Shown piece after piece: positions 20,946 through 30,330 of a stretch of 64,000 nucleotides of DNA. The position numbers were made by a program, and so were the translations under genes. The stretch is from Corythucha ciliata (Eukaryota > Arthropoda > Insecta > Hemiptera > Tingidae): positions 41,912,001-41,976,000 of the forward strand of contig CM075943.1 in the NCBI GenBank assembly GCA_038030265.1, given 5' to 3'. The notes beneath the pieces were generated by a model, which had not been told where the DNA came from, did not search any database, and saw only the letters and a program-made list of their open reading frames with translations. The stretch's first letter is position 1, and the number at the start of each line of letters is the position of its first letter.

Positions 20946-21384
20946 TAATCGTCGAAAAAAACGTAAAAAGACGATTTTAAGTCTAGACTAGACAAAGTTC
21001 GTGGGGGTGGGGTTGGGTGAAGTTGGCCGCAACCTACTATTAAAAAAAATAAAAACATTCGAAATGTTAAACAAACGAAAATTTTGTCTAATCAAACGTA
21101 GACAAACAGTAAATAGACGAATAGGACCGTTTCGTCGTTTTTTTTGCGTTACGGGTCGTGTCAGGTGCATCGCCTGTTTAGCCTGTTATACTCCGCAATG
21201 ACGGATCTAGGATTTTACCTTGGTTGGGGGGGGTTCCACCATAAATATCTGATGGTATCTTTTTTTACGAAAAAATTTTCTGTCATTTCGTCCATCCGGT
21301 TTCCTAAACCCCCTCCCTTTGCCTTGTTGTATTACTTTGACTTTTTATGATGTAAATGTTTATGATGTAAATTTCTTTAAGCAA

Positions 21385-21568
21385 AGTGATACATATGTTA
21401 GCATTTATGCTGTCCCGAATGGGTCATGCGGCGGGTTAGGTTGTGGAGGTTGCCGTGGGTTCATGAAGGTGTGGTTGGCTCGTGGTTTTTGAAGAAAGAT
21501 TATGTTTTAATAAACCGTGTTCAGTCATTCAGTGTATTGATGTATTCCTCGTATTTCGGACACTTCAT
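21385..21568 (+). mobile_element. Remnant 5' LTR of the Gypsy element
   Basis: This AT-rich non-coding stretch contains an AATAAA (about 21511). It ends just before TTTGGCGACGAG (21569-21579), which has the look of a retrotransposon primer-binding site. The left border is uncertain and no matching 3' LTR remains in the window. Confidence 0.45.
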
Positions 21569-21569
21569 T

Positions 21570-21579
21570 TGGCGACGAG
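21570..21579 (+). other. Putative primer-binding site of the Gypsy element
   Basis: TGGCGACGAG directly follows the proposed LTR and precedes gag by about 30 bases. A TGGCGAC-type PBS is common in insect LTR retrotransposons. The cognate tRNA cannot be named from this sequence. Confidence 0.4.
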
Positions 21580-21610
21580 TATAAAAGAACGAACTAGCGT
21601 AGTCTCAGTT

Positions 21611-22482
21611 ATGCCGAACCACGTTGGCCAATTGGGGGAGTTCTCTCCCGAAATAGAAGAGTTTAGCAGTTACTGCGAGCGGCTCGAACTGTACTTCATC
21701 ATCAACAATGTTAAAGGTAGTAACAAAGTACCTTTACTTCTGACCTTAATCGGTCCTACAACGTACGGGGTTTTGAAAAATTTACTGTCCCCGGAACTCC
21801 CGGCATCCCAAACGTTTGAGGAACTGAAGGATCTTCTCCTTAAACATTTCTCGCCAGTTTTCGTTTTTATAAACGGGACCAACGGGAGCACGAGTCTATC
21901 AATGATTTTGTCATTGCGATGAAGCAACTCTCCGGGTCGTGTGACTTCAAATCGTTCCTCGACGAAGCATTGCGGGACCAGTTCATTTGTGGCATTGCTT
22001 CTCCGTCGATTCAACAGCGCTTGCTTCTTGAAAAAGATCTTACGTTTGAAAAAGCCTGTGTTTTAGCTCGCGAACTGTCGTTGGCTGAACTCCAGGTCCT
22101 GGCACTTCAACCTCATCCTGTAAGTTCGATTGCTAAATTCCGCTCGAACGTATCGTCGTCTGTGCCCCGATCTACCGCATGTTGGCGATGTGCTCGTCTC
22201 CATAACCCGGATCGGTGCCCGGTTGCCGATTGGAAGTGTTTCATCTGCCAGAAACAAGGGCACCTTCGAAAATGCTGTCCTTCGGCCTCTCGTTCACGTT
22301 TGCCCACGACCACCTTGGTAAAAGCTGTCTCTGAGACATCGCGTTCCTTGGATGACTCCACCTCAGCGGCGCATCTCTACACTCCGACGGACCAAGGCAT
22401 TTTGACTGTGGTTGGTGATGCGGTCGACGCAGCTCAGTCCAAAGGTACTCCTCAACTAAAGTCTAATTACAGATTACAGTAG
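21611..22482 (+). pseudogene. Gypsy-type gag with CCHC zinc knuckle (frameshifted)
   Basis: The ATG at 21611 opens a capsid-like reading (LPLLLTLIGPTTYGVLKNL region) that runs off frame near 21865-21875 in a T-rich run. The continuation is in the next frame (from about 21877: INDFVIAMKQL onward), giving the typical gag capsid tail. Near 22180-22285 lies a cysteine-rich nucleocapsid with two knuckles, CWRCARLHNPDRC and then CFICQKQGHLRKC (CX2CX4HX3C). It would have packaged the element's RNA in cytoplasmic particles. Upstream are the LTR and PBS, and downstream is the protease. The single-base frame break makes it non-functional. Confidence 0.85.
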
Positions 22483-23150
22483 CTCATTAAACGTAGTTTT
22501 AACAGTCGAAGCCATTCCCGTGATGTGGGAGGTTGATAGCGGAGCAGCCGTCACGGTAATGTCTTATTCCCAATACATTGGGCCGTATTCATAAACCAAC
22601 CTTAACCTTTACATCTCCTTTAAGCGCTTCAAAACAGATGACATATTTTTATAAACCATCACATGTTTCAACTCTTTTAGTTAAGGCTTTGTAAAGGTGG
22701 GTTTCTGAATACGGCCCATTGTCTCGTTTCCCTCATTAAAGTTTCTGCCTTGTAATAGTTCCCTCGTTTGGGCCTCAGGAAAAGATCTGAATGTTTGTGG
22801 TCAAGTTTATGTGTCTGTCTGTACTAAACACACATCATCTGTGTTGCCCATAGTGGTCTGTAATAATTATTTTCGCCTTCCACTTTTGGGAAGAACATGG
22901 CTTGACGCGCTGTTACCTGAGTGGCGCACTTCACTAAGGGTACATGTCCTAGGTCCCGCTCCTTTCGTATCACGATTCCCTCAGGTTTTCGATGGCGACA
23001 GAACACACAAAATAAAGCACTTTAAGGCTAATATCGTTTTAAACGAAGGGGCGGTGCTAGTATTTCGAAAAGCATATGACATTCCATATAAAATCCGAGA
23101 TCAGGTCCAATCGGAAATTCAGAAATTAGTCGACAAATTCAAAAATCTTT
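22483..23150 (+). pseudogene. Gypsy protease and protease-RT spacer, interrupted by a MITE
   Basis: The aspartic protease active site VDSGAAVTV is read at about 22532-22558. The reading is then broken by the 138-bp element at 22580-22717. Homology resumes with LPLLGRTWLDALL (about 22881-22920) and the linker into reverse transcriptase, including RKAYDIPYKIRDQVQ near 23060-23110. A frameshift lies near 23150. In a live element this part matures Gag-Pol. Here it is destroyed twice, by the insertion and by the frameshift. Confidence 0.8.
22580..22717. mobile_element. MITE nested in Gypsy pol, 138 bp
   Basis: The terminal inverted repeats GGGCCGTATTCATAAACC and GGGTTTCTGAATACGGCCC (imperfect) are directly flanked by ATT on both sides (22577-22579 and 22718-22720). 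The interior has a further dyad around AACCTTTACA/TGTAAAGG. Termini of this type are common in small insect DNA transposons. The nesting shows it moved after the Gypsy copy had integrated. Confidence 0.85.
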
Positions 23151-23965
23151 GAACCCATACGTCACTCCGAATGGGCGAGTCCACTCGTGGTGGTTCCTAA
23201 AGCCAATAAGGAATTGCGGTTGTGTATTGATTACAAAAACACCGTCAATCCCCTTATTAAAACGGACATTTACCCTCTTCCACGTCCCGAAGATATCATG
23301 GCACAGTTAGCGGGCAGTAAAGTATTCATCACCCTAGATCTTAACGAGCGTTTCTGCAGCTTGAGCTGGCGGAAGCCTCGAAGGAGATCATGACAGTTAA
23401 CACAATTTTCGGGCTTTTCAAGGTCCACAGACTTCCGTACGGGGTAAAATCCGCGCCTAGTATTTTTCAGTCTCTTATGGATTCGGTTGTTCAAGGCATT
23501 GAGGGTGTCGCGGTTTACATTGACGATTTGATTGTTTCGGGCAAAGACCAGGACGACTGTGAAAGCAAGGCCAATTTGGGGTTTAGCCGATTGGAGAAAT
23601 ATGGCATCCGTGTGAACCCAGAGAAATGCCAGTTCTTTCAGTCCGCTGTTACTTACTTAGGTCATCGAATTTCAGCTGAGGGAGTGTCACCCGTCCCAGA
23701 TAAATTAGACCCCATCATTAAATGTCCCCCTCCTCGCAATATCACCCAAATGAGATCTTTTCTTGGAATGATGAATTACTATAACAAATTTTTGCCCATG
23801 GTAGCATCGACCTTGAAACCCTTGTACGACCTTACGAAAAAAATACTACCTTTAATTGGTCTACTGATTGTGATAACGCTTTTTCTAAAAGTAAGTCGCT
23901 CTTGCTCAATAGCCAACTGCTGACACACTATGATCCTTCGTTACCCATGTGCCAGAACTGCGAAT
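23151..23965 (+). pseudogene. Gypsy reverse transcriptase and start of RNase H (frameshifted, truncated)
   Basis: RT motifs appear in order. EWASPLVVVPK and LCIDYK are followed by ITLDL (active-site motif A, near 23328-23342). After a frameshift near 23350 come FKVHRLPYGVKSAP and the catalytic YIDDLIVSG box (about 23516-23542), then the thumb with YLGHRISAEGV and MRSFLGMMNYY. A further frameshift near 23845 leads into the RNase H tether (NAFSKSKSLL, HYDPSLPM), and homology stops at about 23965. Connection, integrase and 3' LTR are absent. The order PR-RT-RNase H and the YIDD box place it in Metaviridae (Ty3/Gypsy). The copy is dead. Confidence 0.9.
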
Positions 23966-25340
23966 GAGAAGACCCGTGGTTCGAGCACAGTGAGAACTGC
24001 ATGAGTATGGCGACTTTTGTTCAAATCCTTGTTTCGCAGTCCTCGAGAGACGGAGCGGCTCTTTCTGAACTCGTGATTGTCTCGCCCATGTAATATTTTT
24101 CCTAGTATGTTGATGGAACGCGATCAGGACCACTTATTTTAGAAAATGAACACCAAAATACACTTGAAAACACGGCTACGTTCCACGAACGATGACATTT
24201 ACATGAAATGTATGAACATCAAGTCGCCCATGCTTTGAGAACGAGAGTGTTGACGAGTTTGATTTAGTTTTTACCGAACAAATTCCCCGAAATACCCTTG
24301 TTCATTCTACCTCGGGCTCTTTTTTTGTAATTTTGCATTAATCTCAGGGGGGAGGTGAGCATTTTTGTTGATAACCTGACGATGTAGAGGTAAATTCAAT
24401 GTTCTGAAGGTGTACTTTGGCGGCCATATTTGTGACAACCCTCCTACCCACCCCCCAGCCAATTACAAAACAAAACAAAACCTCTTCAAGTGCTGGGCAA
24501 TTTTTTGAGTTTTACAACGGGGCCATTGTAAAAAGAACTAGAGGTAAATGTTTTCTTCGTTGTTATGAAGCGTTTTTTAAACATATTGAACGTAATTTTG
24601 CTCCGGAAGACACAATTCCGCTCTTCGTCCAACTGCATTTGTAGCACGTTGGAGCTCCGCAGGGTTTCTTCTCAGCTTGTTGCTCGCCGATATCATCCGG
24701 GCTTGTAGCCTAGAGGCGCTCTCCTCTTTGGTCACCGGTTCTACATAAACATACATAGTCGTTTTCAGATCGTTGTTCCTGTTGAAAACCAATTTCAGTG
24801 AAAAGACACCTGAAAAAATATGTCTCATGTAACTCATTCTCACGTTTCACCTGAGGTTTTTCAGACATTTTGCCTAATTACTCCTACCAAAATGGACGAA
24901 TATCAAAAAGTGAATAATCATTCGAAAGCTCAATAAAAAAGTAAGTTTTTCCAGTGGTAAAAATAATAGTCGACAATTTAGGAAAGTTTAGAAAATCACG
25001 TTCGAAATTTTCCAAATTTTTGAAAAATGAAGTTTGTTTCCGTTTGAGCTTCTGTCATGCCAAATAAATGTAGTTCAATCATGATTTAAATTAACTATTC
25101 TGTAAGAAAATCTTGTGCTCTTTCCAACGAGCTCCTTAGTTTTGGGTTTGCAAGAATTACGAGGCTTGCAACATGCACATTTCGAAAAAAAGAAGCAACA
25201 AGCCAAAATAACGTAAAATGGACGATTCTGAGAAAACTAAAAGGAATTTTTAAAAATGTCACATACGCATTTTGGTCTCAAATGATGGCCCCAAACTCAG
25301 GTTTTTCTCTGAGCATCTCGTTATTGGACACCCTGTATAT
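23966..25340. other. Intergenic DNA after the truncated Gypsy
   Basis: No gene is supported. The ORFs at 24417-24644 (plus) and 24577-24843 (minus) have no domain. The segment closes with an ACACCCTGTATAT word (about 25330), the reverse of the ACAGGGTG terminus seen elsewhere, suggesting another degraded element between about 24830 and 25342. Confidence 0.35.
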
Positions 25341-25344
25341 ACCA

Positions 25345-25520
25345 CGATTTAGCGATTCTCTCCCAATTTTCGTCTTAATGTTGCATCGCGAATTGCGCTT
25401 TTTCTGAATTTTAGCCACTAATGGGGGATTTCTCTCAATTTAAGCTATGTGAATACACATTATCGATTTTTCTAATTATATTAGCGACGTTCTTACTTCA
25501 AGAGCAACTGAATCAAAAGC
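25345..25520 (+). repeat. Short family B array fragment
   Basis: Two to three units such as 'gcatcgcgaattgcgctttttct' and 'ttagccactaatgggggatttc'. Confidence 0.45.
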
Positions 25521-26116
25521 CCGTACAAAGTAACCTCAGTTTGGAATAACTCCCCTTTTAAAGAGGCCCTGAAGTAAACGACTAAAAAAACCATAAAGTA
25601 AAAGGTGCTGGTATGGTTGGCTTTTCTTTTTCATTCCACCTGTTTATTATGAAAGACTGGAATGAAATTCAAACTGAAGAGAATTTGAGATCAATAAGGC
25701 ACGTTCCAAGAAAGAAGAAGAAAACGACAAAAGGATGGAAATAACGTTGGAGAGGGCTGTAATAATTTTTTCAAGAACCTTTTAGTTACACGTACATCTG
25801 AACGTAGGAATGCCAAAATTGAGACGATATGATGTAAACAGGAGGCGAAGAGAAGCATTCCACTTGTCTTTGATGCAAACAAATCCTTATGCCTTCCGCT
25901 CTTCGAGCGGTTCCTCGCCATACATTTATTCATTCTTGTTTTTCTTTTCCCCCTCCGTCGTTCAGCATCACACAAATATTATACATTCAAACAGCAATGT
26001 GCTCAAAACAGCGTAACAGACTGTGAAAAATATTTCCTTCGTCCAGTTATAAAGTCTGAGTGTCAACACCCTTGTGCACCACCTCTTTCAGCCTAAAACC
26101 TAAACCTGAAACCTTT
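25521..26116. other. Intergenic DNA
   Basis: No gene or clear repeat is found. Two opposite ORFs (25691-25975 minus, 25810-26016 plus) overlap without any domain. Confidence 0.35.
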
Positions 26117-27436
26117 TAGTCCAGTAAAATTAGGAAAAATAGAGGAACTAAATACCACGGAAAGTTTTTTTGCGGGAAAGTGTAGCTATAGATCCCCTGT
26201 ACATGGTGTGATAAAATCCCCCTGACTACAGATACGGCTGTGGAGTAGGGGTAGCTTTGGAAGTCCGTTTTTCCAGTTTTTCTCTCCTAACTCGAAAACG
26301 AGGTGACATAGCGAAATCCATTGTGCACCAAAATGAAAACTCATTAAATTTCCTACAACTTTGCCGAAATAAACTATTATTTAAAACCTCAACTTCTTTG
26401 TGCTACAGGCTCTGTAAAGTTGATTATACCACGAATACCTTCTTTTTAAATCGCGTTTCTCGTAAAATAATTTCTTATAATCAATGACTCTTTAATGTAG
26501 GGGAACCTGGAAACTAGCTGGGGAGTCGATACGAACGTTTAGAGCATTACATTTCCATCAAGAAATATGAATATACAGGGTGTGGCAGATAACATACATC
26601 ACCCACTTATCTCCATTATTATTGGAGATACTCTAAAAGTGCTAGGGGGTAATCCCCCTTGTTTTTAATGCAGAATTTCGAAATTTTGGTTTTAAAAAAA
26701 ATTTGGGCCCTGAAGAGATTTCAAATCGGTACCAACATCCTTATTTCACATTACTTTTGACTCAAATTTAGAAATAGGATAGGATTCCCGCATATTTTCT
26801 TTGACTTGTAACAAAAAAAATTGAATCCTGACCAAAAGCCATGGGGCTTGCCCCCTAATACGATTCCATTATGTCCAATAATAACGGATAAAAGCGGGTG
26901 ACCCGTGTTATTTGCCACTCTCCGTGTACAGGACGCTTCAAAACGTATTCTGCATTTCCAAAGTATCCTTCATGTCCGGTATTTGTAACTGCGAGAGCGG
27001 AAACTGTTCGTTTTTTAATTTTAAAGAAAAAAAATCATAGAAACAATAATTAAATTATAGATGAGTGTAGTTGTGCTCATTAAGGGTGGAGGGGGGGAAA
27101 CGTTTGTTCCAATCTGCCCGTTTCATAGAGACATCACTCGTTTGGGGGGGAGGGGGCTAGAGCCCGTTCGAGAATTTGTATGTTACCAAGACAAAATAAT
27201 TCTTTAACGGTTTTGTACCTTGAATGAAGATTTTCCAACTACTGTGTACTGGGGGAGAGAAAAACTGGAAAAACGGACTTTCAAAGCTACCCCCACTCCA
27301 CAGCCGTATCTGTAGTCAGGGGGATTTTATCACACCATGCGCAGGGGATCTATATAGTTACACTTTCCCACAAAAAAAAATTCCGTGGTATTTAGTTCCT
27401 CTATTTGAATAGTTTTGGTTTAATTTGACTGGACTA
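26117..27436 (-). mobile_element. 1.3-kb element with ~185-bp terminal inverted repeats (right copy of the long repeat)
   Basis: It begins TAGTCCAGT and ends GACTGGACTA. The first ~185 bases are the inverted copy of 27250-27436. Bases 26117-26970 are the reverse complement of 1472-612. The ATACAGGGTG word lies inside at about 26575. The centre (27040-27225) is not shared with the left copy. No transposase is encoded, so it is a non-autonomous element or composite. Small ORFs in it are incidental. Confidence 0.75.
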
Positions 27437-27934
27437 TTTCAGCCTAAAGTTAAATCAATTATTCTGTCGGCTCTAGCATCGTGAGGCTTGTTTTAAACAT
27501 TGGCTAACGTCAAAATTTGATTAGTAAGGTCGTTATTCTCCCTCTTTATTTATTTTTAATCTAGTAACCCCGTTGTAGGGGTGATGCACGCGTATAAACG
27601 GAGTGAAGGGTCGTGGTGGTGTTACAGGAACAATTTTCGCCTGCATCGCTGCGCTCTAAAACGTTTTGTTCCGCGAAATGGTGTTTTCGTGTGATCCATT
27701 AAAAAGAAGAAAAAAAGTATAATTCCATGAAAAGTCAGCATTGCACCAAAAACCAAGAACAAGAGGCTGCTAAGACTGTCCGTAAGTATAATGTACCATT
27801 TGTTGGGATTATGGTTGGTCGTATTCTGGAATATAGTTGAAGCGCGAGCCAAATCGCCGTTTTTTCGGCTGTAGCAGCCGAGCAATTTTTATTAAGTTTG
27901 TAGGTATAGTTTTCTGTGTGGCTGCCGGGAATGT
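27437..27934. other. Intergenic DNA
   Basis: No supported gene. ORF 27622-27885 (minus) has a hydrophobic stretch but no homology I can name. Confidence 0.3.
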
Positions 27935-28628
27935 GTATATGTTATTCGCAATGGCCGAATTCGCCCATTGCCCGAAAAATTTACCCGCAACGCGTTATGG
28001 ACAGTGCGAAATGCTCACAACGCGTTGTGGGAAATTTCATTCGCGTTCTGGGTAACTCATTTTACTCAGTACCCGAAATAAAGGTTAGGGTGAGTCTATT
28101 TCGCATCGTGGGTCTTCCGATTTTACCCACAACGCGTCGTGCGTAATTCGAATTACCCACATAGCGTATTTAACCCGGATTCTGTGTCTTGCCTTATTAG
28201 ACAGCGATATAACTTTCAGTTTAAATCATTTGGGCGTCTCGTGTGTCCTTGGGGCAAATACCGCGGGAGCATATCATGCGTGATTAAATGTATCTTTGAG
28301 TGTATTACGTTTCTTCCTCGTTCTTTGTTTCGCTACTGTCTTTTTTTTTTAATTTCCTTTTAGTTTTAATATTATTTCATTCAAGCATATCGTGTTCAAT
28401 TATCATTCCGTTTCATTTACTGCAATTATACAGCAGTAACGCTGTAATGGGAGTTGAGACACATCATCTGACTCTGCTTTGTGAGTAATTGGAAATGCGC
28501 AGAACGCGTTGCAGGTAAATCGAATTAAAATTACCTACGACGCGTTGTGAGTATTTCGCAGTCTATAACGCGTTGAGGGTAAATTTTTCGGGCAATGGGT
28601 GAATTCGGCCATTGGGAATAACATATAC
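27935..28628. mobile_element. Foldback element rich in ACGCGTTGTGGG words, 694 bp
   Basis: The left end, GTATATGTTATTC followed by CAATGGCCGAATTC, and the right end, GAATTCGGCCATTGG followed by GAATAACATATAC, are inverted repeats. Similarity continues inward for about 130-170 bases through repeated 'acccgcaacgcgtt' and 'taccca' words. Inside each arm the ACGCGTT word itself is repeated at about 35-base spacing. No transposase. The right end is fused to an RNase H relic (28636-28748). Confidence 0.75.
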
Positions 28629-28635
28629 AGCGCAC

Positions 28636-28748
28636 CCAACTTCAGCACTAGATCCGTCTGTGTACATTTCTTCACTGAAGGGGTATATTTCACTAATTTT
28701 TGCTATAAGTTGGTATTTGTTTTGTTTTTCAGGCACGTCTTCGGACAA
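28636..28748 (-). pseudogene. Retroelement RNase H fragment (YTDGS motif)
   Basis: The minus-strand reading contains SEEMYTDGSSAEVGCAVYV. The TDGS block with the following GCA.Y is the first catalytic-Asp motif of the RNase H domain in insect non-LTR retrotransposons. The reading passes directly into the terminal repeat of the foldback at 28628, so the remainder of the domain is missing. Upstream (28750-28950) no reverse transcriptase could be recognised. Confidence 0.5.
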
Positions 28749-29230
28749 TTATATGACTATTCAAGCCTTGTAATCGTCAAAACTGACTCTACGCGCCCTA
28801 CAATAGCTAAATGGGCGATTATAAGTGCCTTAAAAATGCCTAAACATCCCGTCATGCTCTGAAAATATCCAAATTGACCATTGGCGCCTATGAAAGGGCA
28901 TAACTGGCTGTCGTGCCTCAGTTCGCTCTCAAAGAAGTGGCGGCAAGTAGAGACCGCACATAGAGCTTCAGCTCGTCACACGGGTGACACCGGCTTCAGA
29001 TTCAGGACGTAATGAGCAGTTGAACACATGATTGTCATCTCCGTTTAAATAATAACTTCAGTTTTTGTTCTTTGTTGATTGTTCGTATAATTTGACGAGT
29101 TCGAAAAAGTGATACAATGCGAATGCATCAAAAAAGAGAGCAACGTTTTCAATAAATCAAGATCTACTTTTCCTTTTTATTTTGTGGCTTTTTTCTGAGT
29201 AGATTTCACTCCGTGGGGTCTCAATTAGTT
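28749..29230. other. Non-coding, probable BEL/Pao LTR and leader
   Basis: It lies immediately upstream of a primer-binding-site-like TCTGGCGACCG (29248-29258) and includes an AATAAA (about 29152). This fits the 5' LTR and leader of the adjacent BEL/Pao relic, but LTR borders and a 3' partner cannot be located. Confidence 0.4.
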
Positions 29231-29248
29231 GAATTAAGAACATAATCT

Positions 29249-29262
29249 GGCGACCGCTGACA
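29249..29262 (+). other. Putative primer-binding site of the BEL/Pao relic
   Basis: CTGGCGACCGCTGA is followed within 20 bases by the gag ATG at 29278. TGGCGACCG-type sites are usual in BEL/Pao elements of insects. Confidence 0.45.
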
Positions 29263-29277
29263 AGACGAGAAAGCAAC

Positions 29278-29815
29278 ATGGAAGATGAATAGAAGAAGCT
29301 TCTGGAAAAGAAAAGGAAAATTCAGCGTGTTCTGCGACGAACGTTCACAAGTTGCAGATGCCCTCCTGGAAGAGGAAGCCGACATTACCTCTATCGAGGC
29401 CGAGTACGATGTCGTCGAGGAGCGGTTCTCTGAATTACGAGCGATTGACCAGGAGATCATCGACACCATGGCAGACGAGGCGTCTGAGCAAGATCTAGAA
29501 GTAGAAATGAATAATACGGACGCAACTGTGAGTAAATTTAACTTACTAAGACTAGAAGTTAAGAAAATCGTCAAGTCAAATGAAGATTTGGAAAACGCAT
29601 CTAAGGCGAGCACCTTGTCCGAATCGTCGAAACGTAAATTTAAACTCCCGATGTTAGAACCAAAAAAAAATTGGGGGAGACTCACGTCGATGGGTGCAAT
29701 TCTGGGTCCAGTTTCAGAAAATTGATGAAGACGAGTCCCTTGATGAAACAGACAAATTCTTACATCTCACAGACAAGACATTGATGAAAAGTCGGACACC
29801 TTGTAAATTTGAGTG
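29278..29815 (+). pseudogene. BEL/Pao retrotransposon gag fragment (DUF1759-type)
   Basis: The ATG at 29278 meets a stop four codons later. The next codons read KKLLEKKRKIQRVL, and after a frame change near 29350 the reading is VADALLEEEADITSIEAEYD and a long acidic coiled-coil-like stretch. KFKLPMLEPKK (about 29636-29670) is the start of the conserved BEL/Pao gag block. Another frameshift in an A run near 29668 leads to FWVQFQKIDEDESLDETDKF (about 29705-29760), the matching DUF1759 continuation. Homology ends near 29800, and no protease or RT follows. It is a dead 5' fragment with one early stop and at least two frame breaks. Confidence 0.8.
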
Positions 29816-30236
29816 ACAAGCCTTTTTCCTACATGTATCGAATTCCGGGGGGAAATTTTCATTTTGTGGATATAAAATCAGGAATAGAAGGCTAAAACTG
29901 ATAGTTTTCCAACGAAGATGTTAGTTTTTGATGGATTACAACCCTTTTTGTGAAAACTCAGTTTCCGGGGAAGAATTTGACGATTTACTGCGCCTACATC
30001 TAATTTAATGAACAACCAGCTTTTTTGCTAAGGTCTCTAGAACATCCGATATCTTCTGCCCATCCCCGGATCAAAGGCATGGTGGGCCCCTGAGTGATTG
30101 TTTACACTTTTGGTCACGAATTACCATTTTTTGTCAATTTCATCCGTGAACTTGCCCCGTCAACAGTTCCTTACCGATTTTACTAAATGCTAGCTGTTGA
30201 AGGGGCACTAAAAAGTTGAAATTGTTAGTAGAAGCG
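29816..30236. other. Intergenic DNA
   Basis: AT-rich and without a gene. Scattered family A and B-like words ('gatagttttccaacg', 'cacgaattaccattttttg') are present. Confidence 0.35.
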
Positions 30237-30330
30237 CTGAAGATGGCGAGCAGCCGATACCGGTCCGTTTTTTACGGACATCAACGAGGGAAGTCAGACA
30301 ATGTAGGCTCCCACGGCTACATCTTCAAGT
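30237..30330. repeat. Half-copy of the 13872-14010 foldback family
   Basis: GAAGATGGCGAGCAGCC, a GGTCCG-type word, CAACGAGGGAAG and CAATGTAGGCTCCCACGG occur in the order of the right half of the 13872-14010 element. The partner arm is absent. Confidence 0.6.

Noticed and set aside
24417..24843. ORFs downstream of Gypsy as integrase remnants
   Set aside because: No HHCC or DDE blocks could be found in any frame; the Gypsy homology ends at about 23965.
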